From the NCBI RefSeq assembly GCF_000154905.1, contig NZ_GG770539.1, positions 1,391,598-1,455,597 of the forward strand: 64,000 bases of DNA, in the 5' to 3' direction. Of this stretch, positions 51,886 through 60,793 are shown piece after piece; the first letter of the stretch is position 1, and each line of letters opens with the position of its first letter. The position numbers and the translations under genes were made by a program. The notes under the pieces were generated by a model. It did no database searches. It saw only the letters and a list, made by a program, of their open reading frames with translations, and was not told the DNA's origin. The DNA is from Streptomyces sp. SPB074 (GTDB lineage: Bacteria > Actinomycetota > Actinomycetes > Streptomycetales > Streptomycetaceae).

Positions 51886-54165
51886 CTACGACGCGGCACC
51901 GACAGCTCCCGCCGCTCCGTTCACAGGCCCGGTCCGATCATGCGACCTGTCCGCGTCGGGCATCCCCGCTCCCGAAGGGCTCCCGGCGGAGGTGCCGGTC
52001 GCGAGGCGGTCCCTCTCCGCGCTGTCCCCCGTCTCGCGCCCCCACGCCTCACGCGGCCGGAAGGCGCCCACGTGCAGAGGGTTCGCGACGACGCCGTCCA
52101 CCGCCGCGTGGGGCCGCTCGGCGCGGTCCCGGTAGCCGTCGAGGTGGAGGCGGTTGCGGTTGAGACAGAGTCGCTCGATCTCCGGCCCGAGCAGTTCGAA
52201 GAGTTCGTAGCGTTCCTTGAGTTCGGGGAATCGCGTCTGGTAGGCCAGGATCTCGGCGCGGACCAGGCCCCAGAAGTCCTCGTCCGGCACGCCGAGCTGG
52301 GCGCGGCACAGCGGGGCCAGGTAGCGGAAGACGCCGACGAAGAGACCGGAATGGATGAACTGCGGGAGGAAGGAGGGGTCCTCGGTCAGGAGGGTGTCGC
52401 GCACCTCCGGGGGCATGTCCTCGTGCTCGGGGAGTGAGCGGCCGCTGAGGTTGACGTCGTCCACGAAGTCCTTGACGGCGAGCCTCGTGGGCACGTCGCG
52501 CGCGTCGAAGACGACGATCGCGTTCTCGCCGTGCGGCGAGAAGACCGTGCCGTGGCGGTAGAGGAAGTGCAGGAGCGGCGGCAGCAGGGCGCCGAAGAGG
52601 CGCCGCAGCCAGTCGCGCGGCGCGAGGCCGGAGCGCGCCACGAGTTCGGCGACGAAGGCGCGCCCCTCGTGGTCCACGTGCAGGAGCGAGGCGAGGGTCC
52701 GCGCGCGTTCGTCCGCGTCGAGAAGCGGGGCGAGCGGTTCGCGCCAGATCGCGCCGAGGAGTTCCTTGTACTGGTACGGGACTTCGGGCAGCGTGTCGTA
52801 GAACGGGTGCCGCACGGCGACGGAGGCCACCTCGCCGAGCAGGACGACGCGGCACTCCTCGCGGAGGAAGGGGTCCTGGTCACGCACCGACTGCACCCAT
52901 GCCGTGACGGCGGGCGCCGCGAGCGTGCGGCGGGTCGGCAGGCCGCGCCAGACGAGGGTGTTGAGGATCGAGAGGGGCAGTTTGACCGTGTGCCGCGTGG
53001 GGTCGTCCAGGTTGAGGAAGGTGCGGATCGACTGCTGCGGCAGACGCCGGACGCCGTCGGAGGGCAGCGGCACGAGGTCCCCGGCCGCGACGCCGGCGGC
53101 GTGGAGGGGCAGCACGGTGCTGTCCCACTGCCAGGGATGCACGGGCAGGTAGAGGTAATCGGCTGGGTCGAGGCCGCGTGCGGTCAAAACGGCGTCGAAG
53201 GACTCCCGTACGGCGGGTGGGAGTTCGGCGGCGTACAGCTGCTCGGGCGTGTCGAGGCCGGGGACGCCGCGGTAGGTCGCGAGATGGGTGCGGACCGCGA
53301 GCCACGGCAGGCGCGCCTCGACGCGGCTCTCGGGGGCCCAGCGCGCGGCGTCACAGGCGCCGAAGCCCAGACGCCCCTTGTTGAGGACGATCCAGGGGTG
53401 CCCCGTCTGGTGCCCCTCCAGCCGCGCGTAGTCGAGATCGGCGAGTTCGGCGGCGGTCACGGCGGTGTGGAGGAGGCGCGCGTCGGCGGCGAGCGTCGCG
53501 TTGAGCTCGCGCAGCAGGTGCCCGAGCGTCGCGCCGTCCAGACCGAGGATGTGGCGGGCGCGGACGAGGAAGTCGAGCGGATCGGTGGCCGGGAGCGGAG
53601 CGGGGCGAGCGGACGGGTCGGCGGCGGGATCGTGCGGGGCGCCGGTGCCTATCGCGTCGAGCCGCAGGCTCGCCGGGTCGATCTCCCAGTGGCCGTAGGC
53701 GCTGCGGGCGGCGTGGAAGAGAAGCGCGGCCGACGGCTCGGGGGCGGCGCCGGGTTCCGGGGCGGCGTCCGGTGCGGGGTCGGCCTCGGGTTCCGGAGTC
53801 GTCTCGCGCCTCGGCGTCGTCTCTGGTCCCGGCGCCGTCTCCCGCTCCCCCGGCACCGCCTCCCGCTCCGGCACCGTCTCCCCCTCCCCCGCCGCCAGCG
53901 TCAGGCGGTACGCGCGTCGGTGGAAGGGGATGTCGGGCGACTCGGGGTCCTCGGGGCGCGGGGCGAGGAGGCCCTCGTACGAGAACTCCGAGACCATCTT
54001 GGCGAGGAGCCGCCGGCCCGCCTCGCGCCACAGCTCGGGGGTCAGCTCGGCCGGGGCGAGGAGGCCGTGCGGCGGGGGGCCCTCGGGTGCGGTGAGGGGC
54101 GGGAGCACGGGGCCCGCGGGCTCGTCGGCGGGGGGCCAGGGGCGCGGGGCGGGGACGTTCTGCAC
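51886..54165 (-). CDS. IucA/IucC-family NIS siderophore synthetase (first)
   Basis: A 759-residue NRPS-independent siderophore synthetase: EGHQTGHPWIVLNKGRLGF, PVHPWQWDS, RTFLNLDDPTRHTVKLPLSI (ATP and carboxylate sites), FSPHGENAIVVFD, and the FhuF-like C-terminal domain. It condenses a citrate or dicarboxylate unit with an amine or hydroxylamine using ATP. Residues 93-145 are an insert of Pro/Glu/Thr/Ala repeats absent from typical members, and the last 55 residues are disordered. GTG 54165 has AAGGAG six bases upstream. Confidence 0.9.
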   Translation of the reverse strand: MQNVPAPRPWPPADEPAGPVLPPLTAPEGPPPHGLLAPAELTPELWREAGRRLLAKMVSEFSYEGLLAPRPEDPESPDIPFHRRAYRLTLAAGEGETVPEREAVPGERETAPGPETTPRRETTPEPEADPAPDAAPEPGAAPEPSAALLFHAARSAYGHWEIDPASLRLDAIGTGAPHDPAADPSARPAPLPATDPLDFLVRARHILGLDGATLGHLLRELNATLAADARLLHTAVTAAELADLDYARLEGHQTGHPWIVLNKGRLGFGACDAARWAPESRVEARLPWLAVRTHLATYRGVPGLDTPEQLYAAELPPAVRESFDAVLTARGLDPADYLYLPVHPWQWDSTVLPLHAAGVAAGDLVPLPSDGVRRLPQQSIRTFLNLDDPTRHTVKLPLSILNTLVWRGLPTRRTLAAPAVTAWVQSVRDQDPFLREECRVVLLGEVASVAVRHPFYDTLPEVPYQYKELLGAIWREPLAPLLDADERARTLASLLHVDHEGRAFVAELVARSGLAPRDWLRRLFGALLPPLLHFLYRHGTVFSPHGENAIVVFDARDVPTRLAVKDFVDDVNLSGRSLPEHEDMPPEVRDTLLTEDPSFLPQFIHSGLFVGVFRYLAPLCRAQLGVPDEDFWGLVRAEILAYQTRFPELKERYELFELLGPEIERLCLNRNRLHLDGYRDRAERPHAAVDGVVANPLHVGAFRPREAWGRETGDSAERDRLATGTSAGSPSGAGMPDADRSHDRTGPVNGAAGAVGAAS

Positions 54166-54380
54166 GGAGGGCTCCTTCGGTGGCGACCGGTGTGCGGACG
54201 TGCGGGGGTACGGCGGAAGGCGGGCGCGTACGGCGGCGGGGCGCGGGCCATGGGCGGCCGGGGCCCGCGCGACGGGCCCCGGCCGGTACGGATGACTGCC
54301 GGGTGGTTACCCGTGCCGCGCGAGGAAGCACGCGGGCGGGGCACCGTTGCGGAAGGTGGCAGCGGTGGGACGCGTACGGG

Positions 54381-55085
54381 TCAGGCGGGCGGCGCCGGGG
54401 CGCGGTCCCTGATCATCAGGGCGGCGCGCTTCCCGGGCAGGTCCAGCTCACGGTCCTTGCGGTAGCCGGCGCGCAGGAACGCGGCGACGGAGCGGACGTT
54501 GCGCACGTCCGGTTCGGCGAGGACGCGGGTGGCGTGGGGGCGCTGCGCGAGAACGAGCGAGGTGACGGCGCGCAGCAGCGTCGTGCCGAGGCCGCGCCCG
54601 CGGTCCGTACCGCCGCCGAGCAGCAGGTGCACGCCGATGTCGTGCGGGCGGGCGGCGTAGTACGGGGCGAGGACGTCCTGATCGGCGCGGTAGATCTCCC
54701 AGTAGCTCATGGGGCGCCCGTCGAGGAGCCCGAGGCAGGGCAGGCTGCCCGCGTCGCCCGCGGTCTGCGGGCGCACGTGTGCCGCCGTCACCTCGGGCGG
54801 CCCCGCGAGCTCCCAGAACGCGGCCACTTCGGGATCGTTCATCCAGCCGGTGAGCAGGGCGAGATCACGCGGCAGCGCGACCGGTCGCAGCCGGAAGAGG
54901 CCGTGCGGTGTCGGGACGGGCGGCCAGTCGCCGGGCCCGGTGTCCGCGACGGAATGTGCGGCTGACGGCGTCACAGGGGCGGGGTGGGGGCCGGGACGAC
55001 CGGCCCTGGCTATGCCGGGGCCCGGTGCCTCGCTGTCGGCCGCGGGCGGTGCGGCCCCCGCGACGGGGGTGTCCGCTGTGGGCAT
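54381..55085 (-). CDS. GNAT acyltransferase of siderophore biosynthesis (IucB/RhbD-like)
   Basis: 234 residues. A disordered 50-residue N-terminus precedes a GNAT domain with the IucB-type features LLTGWMNDPEVAAFWELAG, YWEIYRADQDVLAPYY, DIGVHLLLGG and the acetyl-CoA loop DRGRGLGTTLLRA. In related clusters this enzyme acylates the (hydroxy)amine before condensation by the NIS synthetases. ATG 55085 has GAGGAG five bases upstream. It lies between the two synthetase genes on the same strand. Confidence 0.88.
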   Translation of the reverse strand: MPTADTPVAGAAPPAADSEAPGPGIARAGRPGPHPAPVTPSAAHSVADTGPGDWPPVPTPHGLFRLRPVALPRDLALLTGWMNDPEVAAFWELAGPPEVTAAHVRPQTAGDAGSLPCLGLLDGRPMSYWEIYRADQDVLAPYYAARPHDIGVHLLLGGGTDRGRGLGTTLLRAVTSLVLAQRPHATRVLAEPDVRNVRSVAAFLRAGYRKDRELDLPGKRAALMIRDRAPAPPA

Positions 55086-55117
55086 GTGCACTCCTCGGTT
55101 CGGGGGCGGGTGCGGAG

Positions 55118-55182
55118 GTACGGGCCTGGCCGGGCGGTGCGGGCTTGGGCTGAGCGGTACGGGCCTGGCCGGGCGGTGCGGG
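55118..55182. repeat. Perfect 26-bp direct repeat
   Basis: The unit beginning GTACGGGCCTGGCCGGGCGG occurs at 55118-55143 and 55157-55182 (period 39), in the spacer between the second synthetase gene and the GNAT gene. Confidence 0.8.
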
Positions 55183-55220
55183 TGCGGGACGGGGCCGGGG
55201 TGGTCCCGCCCCGCATGGGT

Positions 55221-57449
55221 TCAGGGTTTGTGCAGAGGGTTGCCGAAACGTACGTACACGGACTGGGTGTCGACGGGCCCCACGAGTTCGTCGAGGCCGT
55301 GCAGCCGGGTGAGGAGGTTGGCCTTGCAGCGCAGGACGGGGCTGTCGAGCAGCAGGGCGGGCACCGCGGAGCCGAGGGCGTCGGGGCCGTGGGCCGCCTC
55401 GGTGAGGAAGCCGCGCAGGGCGGCGAGCAGGAGTTGCTCGTCGGCGAGGCCCTGGGAGCCGAGGGCGCCGACGAGTCCGAGCACGTTGTTGATGGCGAGG
55501 TAGTAGGTGAAGCGCTCGTCCGTCACGTCGTCGGGGACGAAGGTGTCGCTCTCCGCGCCGATGCCGGGCAGTCGTCGTTCCAGGGCCTCGCGGTGCGCCT
55601 CGCGGAAGTAGTAGCCCTGGTTGTCCCGGTACCTGCCGCCGTGGGGCCAGCCGTCCGCGTCGAGCAGGACGACGGTGTTCTGCTGGTGCGCCTCCAGGGC
55701 GATGCCCGCGTGTCCGTCGAGCCAGAGGATCGGCCGGACGACGTGCTCCAGATAGCGCAGGAACCACTCGGTGGCGACCGTGCCGCGGGGCCTGCCGGTG
55801 CGCTGGGCGAGCCGGGTGATCAGCTCGCTGAGCCGGGAGCGCATGGGCTGCTGGTCCTGCGACCCGTGCGCGAGCAACCCCGCCGGTCCGGCTGGCCGTC
55901 CGCCGACCGGGGGCAGGGGGCGGGGCGAGACGAGACCGGCGAGGCAGGCGGCGTCGGTGTCCGGGGCGAAGGGGTTGTGGCGGATCATGACGTCCACGCC
56001 GCGCAGCGGTGTTCCGTCGGGCCCGTCGACGGCGATCCACGCCGGGTCGCGCACGATGTCGAAGCCGGGGTGCGCGGCGTGCCACTCCGCACCGAGGCCG
56101 GTGCGCAGCAGGCGGTGGACCTCGACGCCCCGGTGGAGTTCCTTGCGGAGGTTCTCGCGGCGCGAGTTGGTGATGCGCAGGCCGAGCGAGAGCTTGAGCA
56201 TCGCCGGGGCCCCGGCGCGGTAGACGGTGCGGACCGAGGAGGTCGGTGACCAGGGCTCACCGTGCGGGCCGAGCGGTGTGAGCAGCCCGGCGTCGGCCAG
56301 CGCGTGCACCTCCGGGCGTTGCGCGAGGTCGCGGGCCTGCCAGGGGTGCAGGGGCAGCGCGACCGTGCCGGGCGGGAGGGCGAGGCCGGGGCCCGCGAGG
56401 CGTTCGGTGAGCTGTCCGGCCGAGACGGTCCTGCCGCGTTCGGTCCAGGCCGAGTCGGTGGCGAGGACGTCCTTGTGCACGGCCAGCCAGTGCAGCGGGA
56501 AGGCGCCGCGCAGTTCGGGCGAGTAGAGGCGGGACTCCGCCTCGCTGAGTCCCTGCCGGCTCTTGGGCGTGGGATGGAGCGGGTGGCCGAGGAGCAGTGC
56601 CTGCTCGGCGGCGAGGAAGGGGGTGGGCGAGTCCTCGGCGTGGCGGCGGCGGAAGGAGAGGAACACGGCGGTACGGCGGACCGAGTCCCGCACCCGGGCG
56701 ACGAGGTCGTCGTCGGGGGCGGGCGCGGCCTGCCGGGGAACGGTGGGAACGGCCTCGTCAGGGGCGGTGGGCGGTACGGGGGCGGGTCGCGCGGCGCCGT
56801 CGGTCCCGTCGTGCGCCGTACCGGCCGGAACCGTACCGTCGGAGGCCGCGACGCCTGGCGCCGTACCGTCCGATGCCGTCCCGCCGGCCGCCGCGGTGCC
56901 CGGCGTCGCGGTGCCCGGCACCGTCCCCGTCGCGTCCGGCTCCGTCCCGTTCGTCAGCGTCCCCGCGCGGACCTCCGCGCTCAGGACCTCCGCGACCGTC
57001 GCCGCGTCCAGCGGGGCGGTGAGGCGGGGGGCCCTGCCCTGGCGGACCACGGCGCGCGGGAAGGCGGTGCCGGTGGGGGCGGGCGCGGGCCCGTGGTGTT
57101 CGAGGCGCGGCAGCCCGAAGCGGTGGAGTCCGGCGGCCGACCAGTACCGCACCGGGACGACGAGGGTCGCCTCCTGTGCCGGCAGGGAGATGCGCAGGGG
57201 CCCGTGCCCGGCCGCCTCGACGCCCGTCTCGCGCACCCAGCAGCGCAGCAGCGACTCCAGCGCCGCGGCCTCGGCGGCGGTGGGCACGTCCGGGTGTTCG
57301 AGCAGATCGGCCGCGGCACCGTCGAGGTGTTCCGTGGGAGCGGCGGTGTGCTGCCGGGGGACGACACCGTCTTCGGGGGATGCCGAACTCGTACTTCCGG
57401 CCTCGGATGCGAGGGGGTACCGGCCGTCGGGTGCGGGGTTCGGGTTCAC
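55221..57449 (-). CDS. IucA/IucC-family NIS siderophore synthetase (second)
   Basis: A 742-residue synthetase with GHPLHPTPKSRQGLSEAE, VALPLHPWQARDLA, MLKLSLGLRITNSRRENLRK and ALEAHQQNTVVLLD, the ATP/substrate motifs of the family, plus the C-terminal FhuF-like domain. Residues 166-247 are a Gly/Thr/Ala-rich insert (repeated DGTxPGxA-like units) not seen in usual members. GTG 57449 has AAGGAAG five bases upstream. It presumably performs one of the two condensations of an asymmetric or di-substituted siderophore. Confidence 0.9.
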   Translation of the reverse strand: MNPNPAPDGRYPLASEAGSTSSASPEDGVVPRQHTAAPTEHLDGAAADLLEHPDVPTAAEAAALESLLRCWVRETGVEAAGHGPLRISLPAQEATLVVPVRYWSAAGLHRFGLPRLEHHGPAPAPTGTAFPRAVVRQGRAPRLTAPLDAATVAEVLSAEVRAGTLTNGTEPDATGTVPGTATPGTAAAGGTASDGTAPGVAASDGTVPAGTAHDGTDGAARPAPVPPTAPDEAVPTVPRQAAPAPDDDLVARVRDSVRRTAVFLSFRRRHAEDSPTPFLAAEQALLLGHPLHPTPKSRQGLSEAESRLYSPELRGAFPLHWLAVHKDVLATDSAWTERGRTVSAGQLTERLAGPGLALPPGTVALPLHPWQARDLAQRPEVHALADAGLLTPLGPHGEPWSPTSSVRTVYRAGAPAMLKLSLGLRITNSRRENLRKELHRGVEVHRLLRTGLGAEWHAAHPGFDIVRDPAWIAVDGPDGTPLRGVDVMIRHNPFAPDTDAACLAGLVSPRPLPPVGGRPAGPAGLLAHGSQDQQPMRSRLSELITRLAQRTGRPRGTVATEWFLRYLEHVVRPILWLDGHAGIALEAHQQNTVVLLDADGWPHGGRYRDNQGYYFREAHREALERRLPGIGAESDTFVPDDVTDERFTYYLAINNVLGLVGALGSQGLADEQLLLAALRGFLTEAAHGPDALGSAVPALLLDSPVLRCKANLLTRLHGLDELVGPVDTQSVYVRFGNPLHKP

Positions 57450-57534
57450 GGGCGCTTCCTTGAGGGACGGATCGTGTGGCCCCGCGGCTGAGGGGACGGG
57501 GCCGGTGGGGGGACTGTCAGGCGGTGGGACGCGC

Positions 57535-58898
57535 TCAGACGGGCGGGGTGCGCGGCGCCCGGACGAGCGGATCGCGGTCCACGGCGTCGAGCGCGTCGGC
57601 GAAGCGGTCCAGGACGGCGGTGGCCTGATCGTCGGTGATCGTGAGCGGGGGGAGCAGCCGGACCACGGCCGAGTGGCGGCCCCCGAGTTCCACGATGAGC
57701 CCCCGCCTCAGGCATTCCCTGCGTACCGCGACGGCACGCGTCGCGTCCGCGCGAGGCGGTCCCGCGGCGTCCGGCCTGGCGGCCTCCGGGTCGACCAGTT
57801 CGACGCCGAGCATGAGCCCGCGCCCGCGCACGTCCCCGATCCAGGGGTGGCGCGCCGCGAGGGAGCGCAGCGCGGAGAGCATCCGGGCCCCCAGGACCCT
57901 GGCCCGTTCGGCCAGCCCGTTCTCGCGGACGTAGGCGAGGGTCGCGGCCCCGGCCGCCATCGCGAGCTGGTTGCCGCGGAAGGTCCCGGCGTGCGCGCCG
58001 GGCTCCCACACGTCGAGGTCCTCGTGGTAGACGACGACGGCGAGCGGGAGACTGCCGCCGATCGCCTTCGACAGCACCATGACGTCCGGCACGACACCCG
58101 CGTGGTCCACGGCCCAGAAGGCGCCGGTGCGGCCGACACCCGTCTGCACCTCGTCGGCGATGAAGGGCATCTTGTGCGCGCGGGTGAGGGCGCGCATCCG
58201 GCGCAGCCAGGCGTCGGGCGCCGGATGCACCCCGCCCTCGCCCTGGACGGGTTCGACGATCATCCCGGCCGGCTCCGGCACGCCGGACTTCGGGTCGTCC
58301 AGGTAGCTCTCTGCGAGCCTCGCGCCGAGCGCGGCGCCCTCCTCGCCGCCCACGCCGAAGGGGCAGCGGTAGTCCTGCGGGTAGGGCAGGCGCAGCGTGT
58401 CGCGTACGGACGGGGCGGCCGAGGAGACGTCGAGCGCGCCCGCCGTCATGCCGTGGTACGCGCCCGTGAAGCCGAGCACGGCCTGCCGTCCCGTGGCGCG
58501 CCGTACGAGCTTGAGCGCGGCCTCGACCGCGTCGGTGCCGGCCGGTCCGCAGAACTGGATGCGGCCCCGGGCCGCCAGCTCACCGGGCAGGGTGCGGAAC
58601 AGCCTTGACCGGGGTCGCGAGGTTCCAGGACGTGCAACCGGGCCTCGGAGTCCAGGACGTTCCCTGATCGCCCTGAGGACCACGGGGTTGGTTGTTGACC
58701 GAGGGCGAGGGTGCCCGGCCCGGAGAGACAGTCCAAATACCTGCGGCCGTCGGCGCCCTCGATGGTCAGGCCCCTGGCCCGGACGGGGACGATGGGCAGG
58801 GCACGGGCATAGGTCCTCGCCGCCGACTCCCGCAGGGACTGCCGGCGCAGCACCCCTTCCTGCGTGGTCGTCGGTGCGATGGGCACGGACTCGGTCAC
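57535..58898 (-). pseudogene. Class III aminotransferase (2,4-diaminobutyrate-type), frame broken near its 5' end
   Basis: The bulk (stop 57535 to about 58597) is an intact class III PLP aminotransferase: RIQFCGPAGTDAVEAALKLV, AYHGMTAGAL, FIADEVQTGVGRTG and VMVLSKAIGGSLPL with the PLP lysine. It resembles the diaminobutyrate aminotransferases of siderophore clusters (RhbA). The N-terminus (VTESVPIAPTT... DGRRYLDCLSGPGTLALG, from GTG 58898) is in another frame. Between 58598 and 58700 the expected GHNHPVVLRAIREVLDSEA...LHVLDLATPVK is recoverable only by switching frame about five times at single extra bases. As written, it cannot be translated. Either a decaying gene or local sequence error. 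Confidence 0.75.
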
Positions 58899-59421
58899 GG
58901 CCAAGGCGGTTGGTCCTCCCGCGGTGCGAAGGGCGAGTCGGGGCCGAGGGCGGGCATACCGACGACCCCCGTATGCACCAACGACGCGGACCGCTCCGGA
59001 TAACGGCTCATCCGAAGATCCCTCGCGGCCGGGCGGAAGTCGGCCGGAAACCGACGATGCGACCGGAACGCGACGGCTGGGGCGAGGAGTTGGCCGGGGA
59101 GGGACGGCGGGCGGGACGGACCTCGGGCGGAGGCCGGGCGCGGGGCGGGCGGACGGCCCGGTCCCGACGCGGGCGAAGGGCTCGGGCCTACGGGGCGGTT
59201 CCGCTCGGGCGAACGGCCCGGTCCCGGCGCGGTCCCCGCTCGGGCGAACGGCCGAAGGCGCCGCTCGGGCGGGGTTGCGGTGGTCGTCCGGCCAGGTGAT
59301 CGCGGTGGGAACACGGGGCTCCCCCACCGTGACCCAACTGTTGCCACCGCGCGGTACACCTGTCGAAGGCCCGTCATAGTGTGTGGTGCCGCAAGGACAA
59401 GCACTACCAGGGGGATTGAGA
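58899..59421. other. Divergent region between the siderophore genes and the lipoprotein protease
   Basis: About 520 bp with no credible gene. It should hold the siderophore operon promoter. A GGCTCA word in GGATAACGGCTCATCCGAA (about 58998-59016) has only the centre of an iron box. The tract 59060-59270 is a GC-rich string with repeated CGGGCGAACGGCC and GGTCCCGGCGC words. Confidence 0.4.
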
Positions 59422-60633
59422 ATGCGCATACCACGGGCACGGACGGGACGAGGAGGGCGCCGCCGCTCCTGGCCGGTGGCGGCAGGGGCCGCCCTGGTCC
59501 TGACGGCGGCACTGGCCGCCTGCGGACCGGAGGACGACGCGGCGGGCGGCGACGACAGCCCCGTCGCCTCGGGCTCCTCGGCGGGCGACCACAAGATCCG
59601 CATCCCCGACGGCCTGCGGGAACGGCTCAAGGACCACGGCATCGATCTCGGCAAGTGGGAGAACGGCGCCTGGCGCGAGTGGGACAAGGACACCTGGCTG
59701 CGCAAGGCCGAGGACTACATCAACCCGGTCATCGACGGCCTGTGGGACCCCGACCGGATGCGGCGTGCCGAGGACCCGCAGAAGAGGGTGGACGACAGCG
59801 TCCTCGCGGACGACCGGGGCGTGACCGACCCGACGCCCGCCCCGGTGAAGGCCACCGCGGTGGCACCGCCGTACCACGACGCGCTGCCCGAGGCCGGGAA
59901 GGTCCTCTTCGATTCCCCCGAGGGCTCGATGGTCTGCTCGGCGACGGTCGTCGCGGACCCGGCCCACCCGGGGAAGTCCAATCTCGTGTGGACGGCAGGG
60001 CACTGCGTGCACGCCGGGCAGAAGGGCGGCTGGTACCGCAACATCGCCTTCGTCCCCGCGTACAACAACGCGGGCGCTTCGACGGCCGAGCTGGGGAAGG
60101 CGACGCGCGAGGAGATCGCTCCGTACGGGGTGTGGTGGAGCGACTGGGCGCAGACCTCCAAGGAGTGGATCGCAAGCGGCGGTCCCACCGGCGGTGCCGG
60201 GGCGCCCTACGACTTCGCCGTCCTGCACGTGACACCGGAGAAGGGTGACGGGAAGTCGCTGGAGGAGACGGTGGGCGGTGCGCTGCCCGTGGACTTCGCC
60301 GCGCCCTCCGCCGCGAAGACGTCCTCCCTGACGGCCTCCGGCTATCCGGCGGCGCCGCCCTTCGACGGCCAGGCCCTGTACCAGTGCCCCGCCAAGCCGG
60401 GCCGCCTCTCGCTCGGCCCCGAGCAGCCGACGATGTACCGCATCGGCTGCACCATGACGGGTGGCGCGTCGGGAGGCGGCTGGGTCGGCGAGAACGCGGA
60501 CGGCGATCCCGCGCTCGTCTCGAACACCTCGATCGGGCCGGTGACCGGCGGCTGGCTCGCCGGACCGCGCCTGGGCCAGGAGGCGCGGGACGTCTACCGC
60601 GCGGTGAGCGCCAAGGCCGGCAGCCTCTCCTGA
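59422..60633 (+). CDS. Lipoprotein serine endopeptidase (trypsin/V8-like)
   Basis: A 403-residue precursor: basic N-terminus, hydrophobic segment and lipobox LAAC with lipidated Cys34, a Gly/Asp/Ser linker, then a chymotrypsin-fold protease with catalytic His193 (WTAGHCVH), Asp263 (PYDFAVLH) and Ser349 (TGGASGGGW). Expected to be anchored on the outer face of the membrane. ATG 59422 has GGGG seven bases upstream; an earlier start at 59383 lacks one. Convergent with hflX. Confidence 0.88.
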   Translation: MRIPRARTGRGGRRRSWPVAAGAALVLTAALAACGPEDDAAGGDDSPVASGSSAGDHKIRIPDGLRERLKDHGIDLGKWENGAWREWDKDTWLRKAEDYINPVIDGLWDPDRMRRAEDPQKRVDDSVLADDRGVTDPTPAPVKATAVAPPYHDALPEAGKVLFDSPEGSMVCSATVVADPAHPGKSNLVWTAGHCVHAGQKGGWYRNIAFVPAYNNAGASTAELGKATREEIAPYGVWWSDWAQTSKEWIASGGPTGGAGAPYDFAVLHVTPEKGDGKSLEETVGGALPVDFAAPSAAKTSSLTASGYPAAPPFDGQALYQCPAKPGRLSLGPEQPTMYRIGCTMTGGASGGGWVGENADGDPALVSNTSIGPVTGGWLAGPRLGQEARDVYRAVSAKAGSLS

Positions 60634-60709
60634 GGCCGGACCGCGCCGGCAGGGCCACGCCGTCGGCGGTACGTACGGGGCGACCGCCGGCGCTCCCGCC
60701 TGCCGTACG

Positions 60710-60745
60710 CGAAGGGCCCACACCCCTCGGGGTGCGGGCCCTTCG
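60710..60745. terminator. Bidirectional terminator between the protease gene and hflX
   Basis: A 17-bp stem with a single mismatch (CGAAGGGCCC...GGGCCCTTCG outer 10 bp perfect) and a 2-base loop. Confidence 0.8.
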
Positions 60746-60793
60746 GCCGTTCGACGTGCCTGTCGCCTTACGGGCGGGACGCCGCCCGCGCGC

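Noticed and set aside
58998-59016. Iron box before the siderophore operon
   Set aside because: Only the GGCTCA centre and a few flanking bases agree with the consensus; the arms do not.
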